From positions 1 through 8,922 of the forward strand of contig DLPA01000179.1 of assembly GCA_002479815.1 (NCBI GenBank): a DNA stretch of 8,922 nucleotides, written 5' to 3'. The notes beneath the pieces were generated by a model, which worked only from the letters and a program-made list of their open reading frames with translations, searched no databases and was not told the DNA's origin. The DNA comes from a bacterium UBA7470. Its GTDB lineage: Bacteria > Pseudomonadota > Gammaproteobacteria > Burkholderiales > Burkholderiaceae_C. The position numbers and the translations under genes were made by a program. Numbering within the stretch: the stretch's first letter is position 1; each line of letters opens with the position of its first letter. Shown piece by piece: positions 1 through 5,592 of this stretch.

Positions 1-366
1 CGCTGCGCCAGCAGCGAGTTTGCCGATGTCGGCATCACCTTCACCACCATCAATATGCCCTTGGTACGCACGCCCATGATTGCGCCGACCAAAATCTACA
101 ACAACGTGCCCACCTTAGAGCCAGAGCAAGCCGCCGACATGATCGCGCAGGCCTGCATCTTCAAGCCCGTGCGCATCGCCACCCGTTTGGGCATCACCGG
201 CCAAGTGCTGCACGCCTTAATGCCACGCATCGCTCAAATCATGATGAACACCAGCTTCCGTATGTTCCCCGACTCCTCTGCGGCGAAGGGCGAAAAAGGC
301 GCCAAGCCTCAGCTCTCACCTGAAGCCATCGCCATGCAGCAAATGATGCGCGGCATCCACTTCTAA
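1..366 (+). CDS. SDR family oxidoreductase, C-terminal part (5' end outside window)
   Basis: The reading frame is open from the first base to a TAA at 364-366, giving 121 residues of a C-terminus. The stretch INMPLVRTPM fits the segment after the sixth beta strand of short-chain dehydrogenases (usually PGxVxTPM), where it closes the nicotinamide pocket, followed by IAPTKIYNN and a helix beginning EPEQAADMIAQA. The catalytic Tyr/Lys and the Rossmann glycine motif would lie upstream and cannot be seen. The tail (KPVRIATRLGITGQ, then a Met-rich end) resembles SDR proteins of lipid or acyl-CoA metabolism in Burkholderiales, including SDR domains fused to acyl-CoA reductase-like modules, but the substrate cannot be assigned. 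The first visible Met (base 55) is internal, not a start. A strong hairpin terminator follows 26 bp after the stop, so this is the end of its transcription unit. Confidence 0.75.
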   Translation, partial: RCASSEFADVGITFTTINMPLVRTPMIAPTKIYNNVPTLEPEQAADMIAQACIFKPVRIATRLGITGQVLHALMPRIAQIMMNTSFRMFPDSSAAKGEKGAKPQLSPEAIAMQQMMRGIHF

Positions 367-392
367 AGCCCACCTCACCGCCGGCATCCCCC

Positions 393-420
393 AAAAGGCG
401 ACCATCAGCGTCGCCTTTTT
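393..420 (+). terminator. Rho-independent terminator of the SDR gene
   Basis: A perfect 10-bp stem, AAAAGGCGAC (393-402) and GTCGCCTTTT (410-419), encloses a 7-nt loop and runs into further T residues (TTTTTCGTTTT). It lies 26 bp behind the SDR stop. The A-run on the left arm gives the opposite strand a T-run too, so it may also stop leftward transcripts that pass through the repeat element from yihY. Confidence 0.85.
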
Positions 421-446
421 CGTTTTCAAGCCGAAAAAAGCATAGT

Positions 447-466
447 AAAAAAAGTGAGCTGCTCAC
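447..466 (-). terminator. Terminator-like hairpin in left arm, leftward
   Basis: On the minus strand this reads GTGAGCAGCTCAC followed by seven T residues: a short stem (GTGAG/CTCAC, 3-nt loop) with a U-tract. It is the first intrinsic-terminator-like signal that leftward transcription from yihY meets with a T-run in the right place, about 215 bp after the yihY stop. The stem is short, so it may be weak alone, but the whole palindrome would strengthen folding. Confidence 0.45.
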
Positions 467-649
467 GCAATCTTTACCAGTATTTTGGCGTTTTTAATAC
501 TTAAAATAAGACGAAAAAATTGAAAAAACATCACCTTAAAGGCTTCACAACGATCCACATGAGCTGGAACATGGTTTGAAAAGACTATTTTTTTAAGATT
601 TGTTCTTATTTCTAATGATAAAAACAGAAAAATTCCTGGTATTTATTGC

Positions 650-669
650 GTGAGCAGCTCACTTTTTTT
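650..669 (+). terminator. Terminator-like hairpin in right arm, rightward
   Basis: The mirror copy of the left-arm motif: GTGAGCAGCTCAC (650-662) followed by T7 (663-669) on the plus strand. It would stop rightward transcripts before they run antisense into yihY. Together the two copies form an outward-facing pair around the AT-rich core. Confidence 0.4.
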
Positions 670-680
670 GCTATTTATTT

Positions 681-1940
681 TTAGGCTTGAAGGGGGACTG
701 TCTGTGCGGGCAGCACTTGGTCTAGTGTCAAGTTTTGCAACTGGGACGCTTGCCACAAGGCCGCACTGGCTGGAGTGTCTTGGGGCAGGAGCAAAGCGAG
801 GGCGAGGGGGGCGAGGGCTTGGCGACTGGGCGTGATGAGCAGCACGTAGCGGGCTTGGTCTTCGTCCAAGCAACCGATCCAGTCCAACTTTTGCAGGGTT
901 TCCAAGGGTTCTTCAAGGTGCAGGTCGTGGACTTGGAGCTGCGCGGCCAAGTCGTCTAAGTTCAGGCCGGGGGTGCTGCTTTGTTGGCGCTGGTGTAGGG
1001 TGCTCAACACCTCTAGGGCCAGTTGGAACGACCATCCCGGCGTGCCGCCTTGTCGCGCCACGCCTGCCAACAAGCTGGGCAGATAGGCGGTGATGACCGC
1101 CCCCAAGAGCACCAGCACCCACAGCACATAAATCCACAGCAGCAAAATCGGCACGGTGGCAAACGTGCCGTACACCGCTGAGTACGTGGGGACTTTGGTC
1201 ACATACCATGCCAAGACGGTTTTAGAAATTTCTATGCCAATGGCGACAAAGCCCCCGCCTACGAGCGCGTGTCGCCATTGCACATAGGTGTGGGGAACAA
1301 AGCGGTACAACAGCGTCAACCCAAGCCCGATCAGGCCAAACTCCAGCAGATCGAGCACCACCCGCAAGCCCCCAGGCAAGGCCGATACCAGCCCTTTGCT
1401 GGCCGACAGTGCGTAAGACCCCAGCGACAGACTACCGCCCAGCAACAGCGGCCCCAAGGTCAGCACCGCCCAATACATCAGCACCCGCTGCGCCAAGGGG
1501 CGCGGGCGGCGCACGCGCCAGATGTCGTTGAGCTTGCGATCAATGGTCAGCACCAAGGCCAAGGCCGTGAGCAGCAGCACAATCGCCCCAGTCCACCCAA
1601 TTTGGCTGGCTTTGCCCGCAAACTGGTTCAGGTAGGTCAACACCGGACGGGCAATGTTGTCGGGCACAAGGCTGTCGATCAACCACTTTTGCAAACCCGA
1701 TTGCAGCCGTCCAAACACAGGAAAGGCACTGAACACCGCCAGCCCCACGGTGACGATGGGGACGAGCGACATCGTGGTCGTGAAGGTCAAACTGCCTGCC
1801 GTCAGGCCAAGTCGATCTTCACGAAAGCGTTCAAAAAGGGTTTTTGCTGTGGTGCGCCAGGGAAAACGAAGAAGAGTCTGAAGATAAAGCCACATCCCGC
1901 TATCATGCCAGTCGCCCGCCCTTTCTTTGCTTGTATTCAT
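681..1940 (-). CDS. yihY: YihY/BrkB family inner-membrane protein
   Basis: Encodes 419 residues from the ATG at 1940. Residues about 45-290 form the YihY/BrkB (UPF0761) membrane domain: the segment LTAGSLTFTTTMSLVPIVTV opens the first helix, with hydrophobic segments near 52-76, 115-135, 152-178, 195-217, 224-248 and 257-290. The motif YGTFATVPILLLWIY is typical of the last helices. The family's function is unsettled; BrkB was once tied to serum resistance and E. coli YihY is not an RNase. Residues 300-419 form a soluble C-terminal domain that the shorter E. coli protein (about 290 aa) lacks; LDDLAAQLQVHDLHLEEPLE followed by a hydrophobic strand looks like a small winged-helix fold (inference). 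Met-16 (1893-1895) is an alternative start, because the first 15 residues look unconserved and the upstream ATG overlaps the divergent gene's start. The last codons (LQA, stop) lie inside the palindromic repeat. Confidence 0.9.
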   Translation of the reverse strand: MNTSKERAGDWHDSGMWLYLQTLLRFPWRTTAKTLFERFREDRLGLTAGSLTFTTTMSLVPIVTVGLAVFSAFPVFGRLQSGLQKWLIDSLVPDNIARPVLTYLNQFAGKASQIGWTGAIVLLLTALALVLTIDRKLNDIWRVRRPRPLAQRVLMYWAVLTLGPLLLGGSLSLGSYALSASKGLVSALPGGLRVVLDLLEFGLIGLGLTLLYRFVPHTYVQWRHALVGGGFVAIGIEISKTVLAWYVTKVPTYSAVYGTFATVPILLLWIYVLWVLVLLGAVITAYLPSLLAGVARQGGTPGWSFQLALEVLSTLHQRQQSSTPGLNLDDLAAQLQVHDLHLEEPLETLQKLDWIGCLDEDQARYVLLITPSRQALAPLALALLLPQDTPASAALWQASQLQNLTLDQVLPAQTVPLQA

Positions 1941-2370
1941 GTCTTCAGAATCGCCCCTCGTGTCAGAACCGTCCGTTTCCTCTCATTTGCAACCCCGAGA
2001 CCATGCCCTCATCAACCTGACCCGCACAGTCGCAGTGTCGAGTTTACTTGGGCTGATTGTGTTGGGGCTGGTGTGGGAGTTATGGCTGGCACCGCTGCGC
2101 CCAGGGGGGAGTTGGGTGGCCCTGAAAGTCTTGCCGCTGTGCATCCCACTGGCGGGCTTGCTCAAGCGCCGTATGTACACCTACCGCTGGCTGAGTTTGC
2201 TGGTGTGGTTGTATTTCACCGAAGGCGTGGTTCGGGCGTGGAGCGATCGACCTCCAAGCCAGTGGCTGGCGATGTTGGAGGTGGTGCTTTGTCTGGTGCT
2301 GTTTGCCGTCTGCGCAGCCCATGTCCGCCTGCGCTTAACGTGGGCGAAGCGAGGTCCACACCTAGGCTGA
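1939..2370 (+). CDS. DUF2069 small membrane protein
   Basis: Encodes 143 residues from the ATG at 1939 (an in-frame TTG at 1927 is possible but less likely). After a Ser-rich N-terminus of about 20 residues come hydrophobic segments near residues 32-52, 61-76, 85-97 and 110-128, with WELWLAP after the first and the conserved signature LLVWLYFTEGVVRAWSD, diagnostic of DUF2069 (COG3308). This family consists of inner-membrane proteins of about 120-150 residues of unknown function. No clear Shine-Dalgarno sequence precedes the ATG; the upstream bases are pyrimidine-rich and lie in the 5' coding part of yihY. From recall, in related genomes a wrbA-type quinone oxidoreductase gene is often next to DUF2069 and yihY; none is present here. 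The gene converges on the Smr gene with 29 bp between stops and no obvious terminator. Confidence 0.88.
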   Translation: MSSESPLVSEPSVSSHLQPRDHALINLTRTVAVSSLLGLIVLGLVWELWLAPLRPGGSWVALKVLPLCIPLAGLLKRRMYTYRWLSLLVWLYFTEGVVRAWSDRPPSQWLAMLEVVLCLVLFAVCAAHVRLRLTWAKRGPHLG

Positions 2371-2399
2371 GGATGCCGAGGATCGGGAGGGGGGCTGTT

Positions 2400-3044
2400 T
2401 CATCGCTTGCCAGGGGCCAGCAGCACAATGACCGCCCCCGCGCCCCCGTCATCGGCACGGGCCTGCACAAAGGCCAGCACTTCATTTTTTTGCACCAACC
2501 ACCGTTGTACTTTAGATTTCAGCACTGGCACCCGTCCGGGGGAACCCAGTCCTTTGCCATGCACCACACGCACACAGCGCCAGCCTAGGCGGTGGGCATC
2601 GCGCAAGAAGTGTCCAAGAGCGACACGGGCCTCATCGCTGCGTAGGCCGTGCAGGTCGATTTGGCCCTGCAAACTCCAATGGCCGCGACGCAGTTTTTTA
2701 ATCACATCTTGCCCCAACCCCAGACGGCGATAGCTGAGGCTATCGTCGGTGTCGAGCAGGCTTTCGACATCAAACTCGTCGGACAGGGCTTCCTGCATCA
2801 CCGCCTGCTCATCTTTTTGGCGCTGTAATGCTTGCGGCTCTACCGGGGGACGCTCATGTACCGAACGATTGTGCGGGCGCAACGCTTGCACCGGCCCCAC
2901 GGTGCGAGCGAACAAATCTTTTTCCGCCTGGGCCAGTTTGGCGGCAACAAGTGCAGCCTCACGCGCAGCGGCTTCGGCTTTGGCTCGCTGACGCAGGGAC
3001 AGGCGTATGGCCTCTAGCTGAAGTTGAACGGGGATAAGCGACAT
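2400..3044 (-). CDS. Smr domain protein (Smr/MutS2-type)
   Basis: Encodes 214 residues from the ATG at 3042-3044; a TTG at 3068 would add eight residues but has no support. The N-terminal 45 residues are an Ala/Arg/Glu-rich likely coiled coil (RQRAKAEAAAREAALVAAKL). A linker with an acidic patch (ALSDEFDVESLLDTDD, about 86-101) follows. The Smr domain fills residues about 127-214, with the hallmark motifs DLHG (130-133) and HGKG (162-165, in VVHGKGLGS). The layout matches stand-alone Smr proteins of the SmrA/SmrB kind. E. coli SmrB is a nuclease that cleaves mRNA at collided ribosomes, and the DLHG and HGKG residues belong to its nucleic-acid active site. Whether this protein is a SmrB counterpart cannot be told from sequence alone. 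The Shine-Dalgarno sequence is weak. It is divergent from kbp. Confidence 0.9.
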   Translation of the reverse strand: MSLIPVQLQLEAIRLSLRQRAKAEAAAREAALVAAKLAQAEKDLFARTVGPVQALRPHNRSVHERPPVEPQALQRQKDEQAVMQEALSDEFDVESLLDTDDSLSYRRLGLGQDVIKKLRRGHWSLQGQIDLHGLRSDEARVALGHFLRDAHRLGWRCVRVVHGKGLGSPGRVPVLKSKVQRWLVQKNEVLAFVQARADDGGAGAVIVLLAPGKR

Positions 3045-3123
3045 ACCAAAGCAACACCAACGCCGCAAGCAAGTACGACTTCAGTGCATGGAGTTGAAAC
3101 CGGCGTGATTTTCACCGCTTTTT

Positions 3124-3146
3124 TGTCGCAGACTGTCTGCACGACA
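3124..3146. promoter_or_regulatory. Interrupted inverted repeat upstream of kbp, possible operator
   Basis: TGTCG-CAGAC-T-GTCTG-CA-CGACA reads as a nearly perfect dyad: both halves match apart from a 2-nt insertion in the right half, and the core GCAGAC/GTCTGC is a perfect 6-bp palindrome around one base. It sits in the 224-bp spacer between the divergent smr and kbp starts, about 120 bp before the kbp ATG and just upstream of TATAAG (3150-3155), which could be a -10 hexamer. No good -35 is seen at 17 bp, which would fit an activator-dependent promoter. The binding factor is unknown, and a short RNA hairpin is an alternative reading. Confidence 0.35.
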
Positions 3147-3268
3147 GCCTATAAGCACACAGCGACGATGGCGAATCGGCAGCAGCATCCACGCATCATC
3201 CCCTTCGCGCCAGATTTGGCCTTACGATGCGCCTGCCGTTTTCTACTTCCCTACGCTAGGAGCACATC

Positions 3269-3760
3269 ATGGGATTTTTTAGTTTTGTGAAAGACGCTGG
3301 TGAAAAACTGTTTGGCAGCAGCAAACCCGCCGACACCGCAGCCGCACCCACTTCAGAAGAGTTGGCAGCAACAGACGCCACAGCTGCACAAGCCATCAAG
3401 TCACGCATTGAAGACATGCGCCTGCCGATTGAGGACTTGCGCGTCGAGTACAAAGGCAGCAGCGAAACCGTCACGGTGTGGGGCACCACGCCCGATCAAG
3501 CCACCCGCGAGAAGGTCGTTTTGTGTTGCGGCAACGTGGCACACGTCGCCAGCGTGAACGACTTGATGGGAGTGGTCGCACCGGAACCCGAGTCCAAGTG
3601 GTACACCGTGGTGAAGGGGGATAACCTGTCCCGCATCAGCAAGGAGTTCTATGGCACACCGAACAAATACATGGTGATTTTTGAAGCCAATCAACCCATG
3701 TTGACACATCCCGACAAGATTTATCCGGGCCAGATGCTGCGCATTCCTCCCTTGGCCTGA
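3269..3760 (+). CDS. kbp: Kbp/LysM protein (BON + LysM domains, YgaU family)
   Basis: Encodes 163 residues; AGGAG at 3258-3262 lies 6 nt before the ATG and fixes the start. The N-terminus MGFFSFVKDAGEKLFG is almost the same as that of E. coli Kbp (YgaU, 149 aa), a soluble potassium-binding protein. A BON domain covers residues about 40-104. A LysM domain covers about 111-160, starting WYTVVKGDNLSRISKEFYG and ending KIYPGQMLRIPPLA. There is no signal peptide, as in E. coli Kbp, so a cytoplasmic role in K+ sensing is more likely than peptidoglycan binding, although such proteins are often labelled peptidoglycan-binding LysM proteins. It is about 14 residues longer than the E. coli protein, in an Ala/Thr-rich linker (20-40). 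Adjacent cysteines at 86-87 are unusual. In enterobacteria kbp is induced by osmotic stress; the dyad upstream may be its control site (inference). Confidence 0.93.
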   Translation: MGFFSFVKDAGEKLFGSSKPADTAAAPTSEELAATDATAAQAIKSRIEDMRLPIEDLRVEYKGSSETVTVWGTTPDQATREKVVLCCGNVAHVASVNDLMGVVAPEPESKWYTVVKGDNLSRISKEFYGTPNKYMVIFEANQPMLTHPDKIYPGQMLRIPPLA

Positions 3761-3801
3761 TCCATCCGCTTAGAAGGCATCTTTTGAGGATGTCGCGAGC
3801 G

Positions 3802-3840
3802 CAAACGCCCCATGCCGTCAGTCACGGCACGGGGCGTTTG
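3802..3840 (+). terminator. Long hairpin behind kbp, probable terminator
   Basis: CAAACGCCCC (3802-3811) pairs with GGGGCGTTTG (3831-3840). After one A/C mismatch, TGCCGT pairs with ACGGCA across the loop CAGTC. The stem is GC-rich and 16 bp long. The T-tract is poor (GTTTGTCC), so termination may be incomplete and some kbp transcripts could read into trmJ. Confidence 0.65.
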
Positions 3841-3925
3841 TCCATCAATAAGCTGTTTTTTTGCTTGGACTCAAGGGAGGCGGAGGCAACAGCACCACAA
3901 CAACGCCACAATGCACGGTTTTAGA

Positions 3926-3947
3926 GACTGTGTGATGACTGTGTGAT
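3926..3947 (+). repeat. Perfect 11-bp tandem duplication at the trmJ start
   Basis: GACTGTGTGAT occurs twice without a gap (3926-3936 and 3937-3947). The second unit supplies the AT of the trmJ start codon (3946-3948). The first supplies an ATG at 3935 that opens a three-codon ORF (Met-Thr-Val) ending at TGA 3944-3946, overlapping the trmJ start as TGATG. An ATG at 3911 in the same frame would make this an 11-codon leader ORF, though it has no well-placed Shine-Dalgarno sequence. Confidence 0.85.
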
Positions 3948-4728
3948 GGCAACGACCCGTTTTATCCTGATAGAAACCAGCCATGCTGGGAACGTAGGCG
4001 CAACTGCCCGTGCGATGAAAACCATGGGGTTTCATGAACTGGTGCTGGTCGCTCCCCGCTGGCCCAATGTACTGCGGCGCGAAGAAACCATACAGCGTGC
4101 CAGCGGTGCGAATGATGTTTTGGCCCAAGCCCGCATCGTGGCCAGCCTAGACGAAGCTTTAGATGGGGTCGATCATTTATGCGCCACTGCCATGACCCCG
4201 CGTGACTTTGGCCCCCCTACCCGCAGTCCGCGTGCGCATTTTGAATCTCTTTGCAAAACGCAAACAGCGCCAGCGACCGCTGTTGCACCGCCTCATATTG
4301 CTTTTTTGTTCGGCAGCGAGCGTTTTGGCATGCGCAATGAAGATGTCTATCGTTGCCATGTGTGCTTGTCCATCCCCACACAAGCCAATTTCGGCTCTTT
4401 GAACTTGGCGGCGGCAGTGCAATTGATGGCCTATGAGTGGCGGCAAGCCTTGGGCGGCTTTCAAGTACCTGCATCTGCGACAGCATCCACACCAACGCCC
4501 CAGGCCGCCAGCGCCCAAGCGGTGGCTGGGATGTTGGCGCATTGGGAAGCGGCACTGACCGATATTGGTTTTCTAGACCCGCAAGCACCCAAGAAACTCA
4601 TGCCAAGGCTGAATCAGCTTTTCAACCGCGCCGGCTTGACACAAGAGGAAATTCATCTCTTGCGCGGTATTGCCAAGGCCATGCAGCAATCGGCACAAAC
4701 CTCGGCGACCTTCACCAAGCGAGGGTAG
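3946..4728 (+). CDS. trmJ: TrmJ tRNA (C32/U32-2'-O)-methyltransferase
   Basis: Encodes 260 residues. This SPOUT-class enzyme methylates the 2'-OH of nucleotide 32 in the tRNA anticodon loop using S-adenosylmethionine. All three SpoU motifs are visible: NVGATAR (16-22, with the catalytic Arg22), FLFGSERFGMRNED (120-133), and LSIPTQANFGSLNLAAAVQL (141-160), which forms the trefoil-knot cofactor pocket. Trp/Arg-rich helices to residue 260 match the C-terminal extension of TrmJ, and the length agrees with E. coli TrmJ (246 aa). An Ala/Thr/Pro-rich linker (174-193) lies between knot and tail. The ATG at 3946 is chosen over the adjacent GTG at 3943. Neither has a normal Shine-Dalgarno sequence, and the start is embedded in an 11-bp tandem duplication. 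cysE follows 68 bp downstream, a neighbourhood also known in other Proteobacteria. Confidence 0.93.
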   Translation: MATTRFILIETSHAGNVGATARAMKTMGFHELVLVAPRWPNVLRREETIQRASGANDVLAQARIVASLDEALDGVDHLCATAMTPRDFGPPTRSPRAHFESLCKTQTAPATAVAPPHIAFLFGSERFGMRNEDVYRCHVCLSIPTQANFGSLNLAAAVQLMAYEWRQALGGFQVPASATASTPTPQAASAQAVAGMLAHWEAALTDIGFLDPQAPKKLMPRLNQLFNRAGLTQEEIHLLRGIAKAMQQSAQTSATFTKRG

Positions 4729-4796
4729 TTTGCAGGCGTGTAGAGTCTGACCCTTGGCCTTCTTTTTTATTCAACCCTGATTTCTACTGTTTGACC

Positions 4797-5585
4797 ATGT
4801 TCCAACGCCTACGCACCGATATTCAATGCATCCTAGAGCGCGACCCCGCAGCCCGCAGTGCATTTGAGGTGTTGACGTGTTACCCGGGACTGCATGCCTT
4901 GATTTTGCACAGACGGGCACACTGGTGTTGGACTCACGGCTTCAAATGGCTGGGGCGGTTTATTTCCCACGTCTCTCGTTTTCTGACAGGCATCGAAATT
5001 CATCCCGGTGCGAGAATTGGCGAACGGGTATTTTTCGACCATGCCATGGGAACCGTGGTGGGAGAAACCGCCGAAATTGGCGATGGTTGTACCATCTACC
5101 AAGGGGTGACACTGGGCGGCACGTCGCTCTACAAGGGGGCAAAGCGTCATCCCACCTTGGGGAAAGACGTGGTGGTGAGTGCCGGCGCCAAAGTGCTGGG
5201 TGGGTTTACGGTGGGGGATGGCGCAAAAATAGGCAGCAACGCCGTGGTCATCAAGCCCGTCCCTGCCGGGGCCACAGCAGTTGGCATTCCAGCACGCATC
5301 ATCCCCTCTAAGGAAGGAGCGAGTGCCGATGCCACACCCGAAACCCTCAAAACCCCTGTCTTCACCGCCTATGGCGTAACGCAAGAGGATGATCCCGTAA
5401 GCCAAGCTCTGCGCGGCTTAATCAGCGGCGCAGCAGGCCATGAGCATCAAATCGCCCTGCTGTGGCAAGCCATCGAGAAGCTGACCGCACAACGCCCTTG
5501 TGCGCCAGCGGACTGTTTGCCCAACGATGCACAGCGGCAAGCGCACTTTGAAGCCGATCGCCTGAACGAATTGGTGGGCAAATAG
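4797..5585 (+). CDS. cysE: Serine O-acetyltransferase CysE
   Basis: Encodes 262 residues. It transfers acetyl from acetyl-CoA to L-serine, making O-acetylserine, the first step of cysteine synthesis in the cytoplasm. The left-handed beta-helix hexapeptide repeats run from about residue 66 to 170 (IEIHPGARIGERVFFDHAMG, then IYQGVTLGGTSLYKGAKRHP). His82 (in FFDHAMG) and His118 (in KRHPTL) match the catalytic histidines 158 and 193 of E. coli CysE, and Asp81 precedes the first. The N-terminal helical part is short, as in the compact Burkholderiales/EpsC-type enzymes, while the tail beyond 170 is about 90 residues and includes a helical stretch (203-232). The frame is open far upstream into trmJ, but MFQRLRTDIQCILERDP is the family's usual start. 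No clear Shine-Dalgarno sequence precedes it; the leader is U/pyrimidine-rich. The MFS gene follows 7 bp later. Confidence 0.94.
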   Translation: MFQRLRTDIQCILERDPAARSAFEVLTCYPGLHALILHRRAHWCWTHGFKWLGRFISHVSRFLTGIEIHPGARIGERVFFDHAMGTVVGETAEIGDGCTIYQGVTLGGTSLYKGAKRHPTLGKDVVVSAGAKVLGGFTVGDGAKIGSNAVVIKPVPAGATAVGIPARIIPSKEGASADATPETLKTPVFTAYGVTQEDDPVSQALRGLISGAAGHEHQIALLWQAIEKLTAQRPCAPADCLPNDAQRQAHFEADRLNELVGK

Positions 5586-5587
5586 GA
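5584..5587 (+). promoter_or_regulatory. Ribosome binding site of the MFS gene, overlapping the cysE stop
   Basis: AGGA overlaps the cysE TAG stop and lies 5 nt (all T) before the MFS ATG at 5593. This arrangement supports co-transcription and possible translational coupling of cysE and the transporter gene. Confidence 0.65.
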
Positions 5588-5592
5588 TTTTT

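Larger units (their letters stand above)
425..691. repeat. Long imperfect palindrome (MITE-like or paired-terminator element)
   Basis: Bases 425-470 and the reverse complement of 646-691 match at 41 of 46 positions, including a perfect 24-nt inner block. The symmetry continues inward in the same register: ACCAG 476-480 with CTGGT 636-640, GTTTTTA 490-496 with TAAAAAC 619-625, AAATAAGA 504-511 with TCTTATTT 604-611. All pairs share one axis near base 558 (coordinate sums 1115-1116), so either strand could fold into one long hairpin with a loosely paired centre at about 530-587. The interior is far more AT-rich than neighbouring genes and has no credible ORF. No target-site duplication is visible at these edges. 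It could be a non-autonomous mobile repeat, or two copies of one terminator module placed head to head. The right arm overlaps the last codons of yihY. Confidence 0.7.

Noticed and set aside
239..466. Minus ORF whose first residues (SSSLFLL, then FRLE) match those of a plus ORF at 650-835
   Set aside because: The shared residues are only the translated arms of the inverted repeat, not a real protein family; the rest is antisense to SDR or yihY.
471..645. Possible small protein or sRNA gene in the AT-rich core
   Set aside because: No ORF with a ribosome site and no convincing promoter pair was found; the internal symmetry explains the sequence better. An RNA remains possible but unsupported.
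425..691. Full insertion sequence
   Set aside because: There is no transposase ORF and no visible target-site duplication, so only a repeat or MITE-like label is justified.
1878..1906. Possible promoter for DUF2069 (TATCAT at 1901-1906)
   Set aside because: The -10 matches 5 of 6 bases, but the -35 at 17 bp spacing (CTGAAG) is poor; too weak to list as a feature.
1269..2588. A 439-residue plus-strand ORF across yihY, DUF2069 and the Smr gene
   Set aside because: It runs antisense to two recognised genes and in another frame through DUF2069. Its composition (Gln/His/Arg/Pro-rich) is typical of antisense shadows in GC-rich DNA.
4437..4796. Upstream in-frame extension of cysE into trmJ
   Set aside because: The extension lies within trmJ in another frame, and the CysE family start (MFQRLR...) at 4797 is clear.
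4833..5405. A 190-residue minus-strand ORF antisense to cysE
   Set aside because: It overlaps a strongly recognised enzyme gene and has no recognisable domain of its own.
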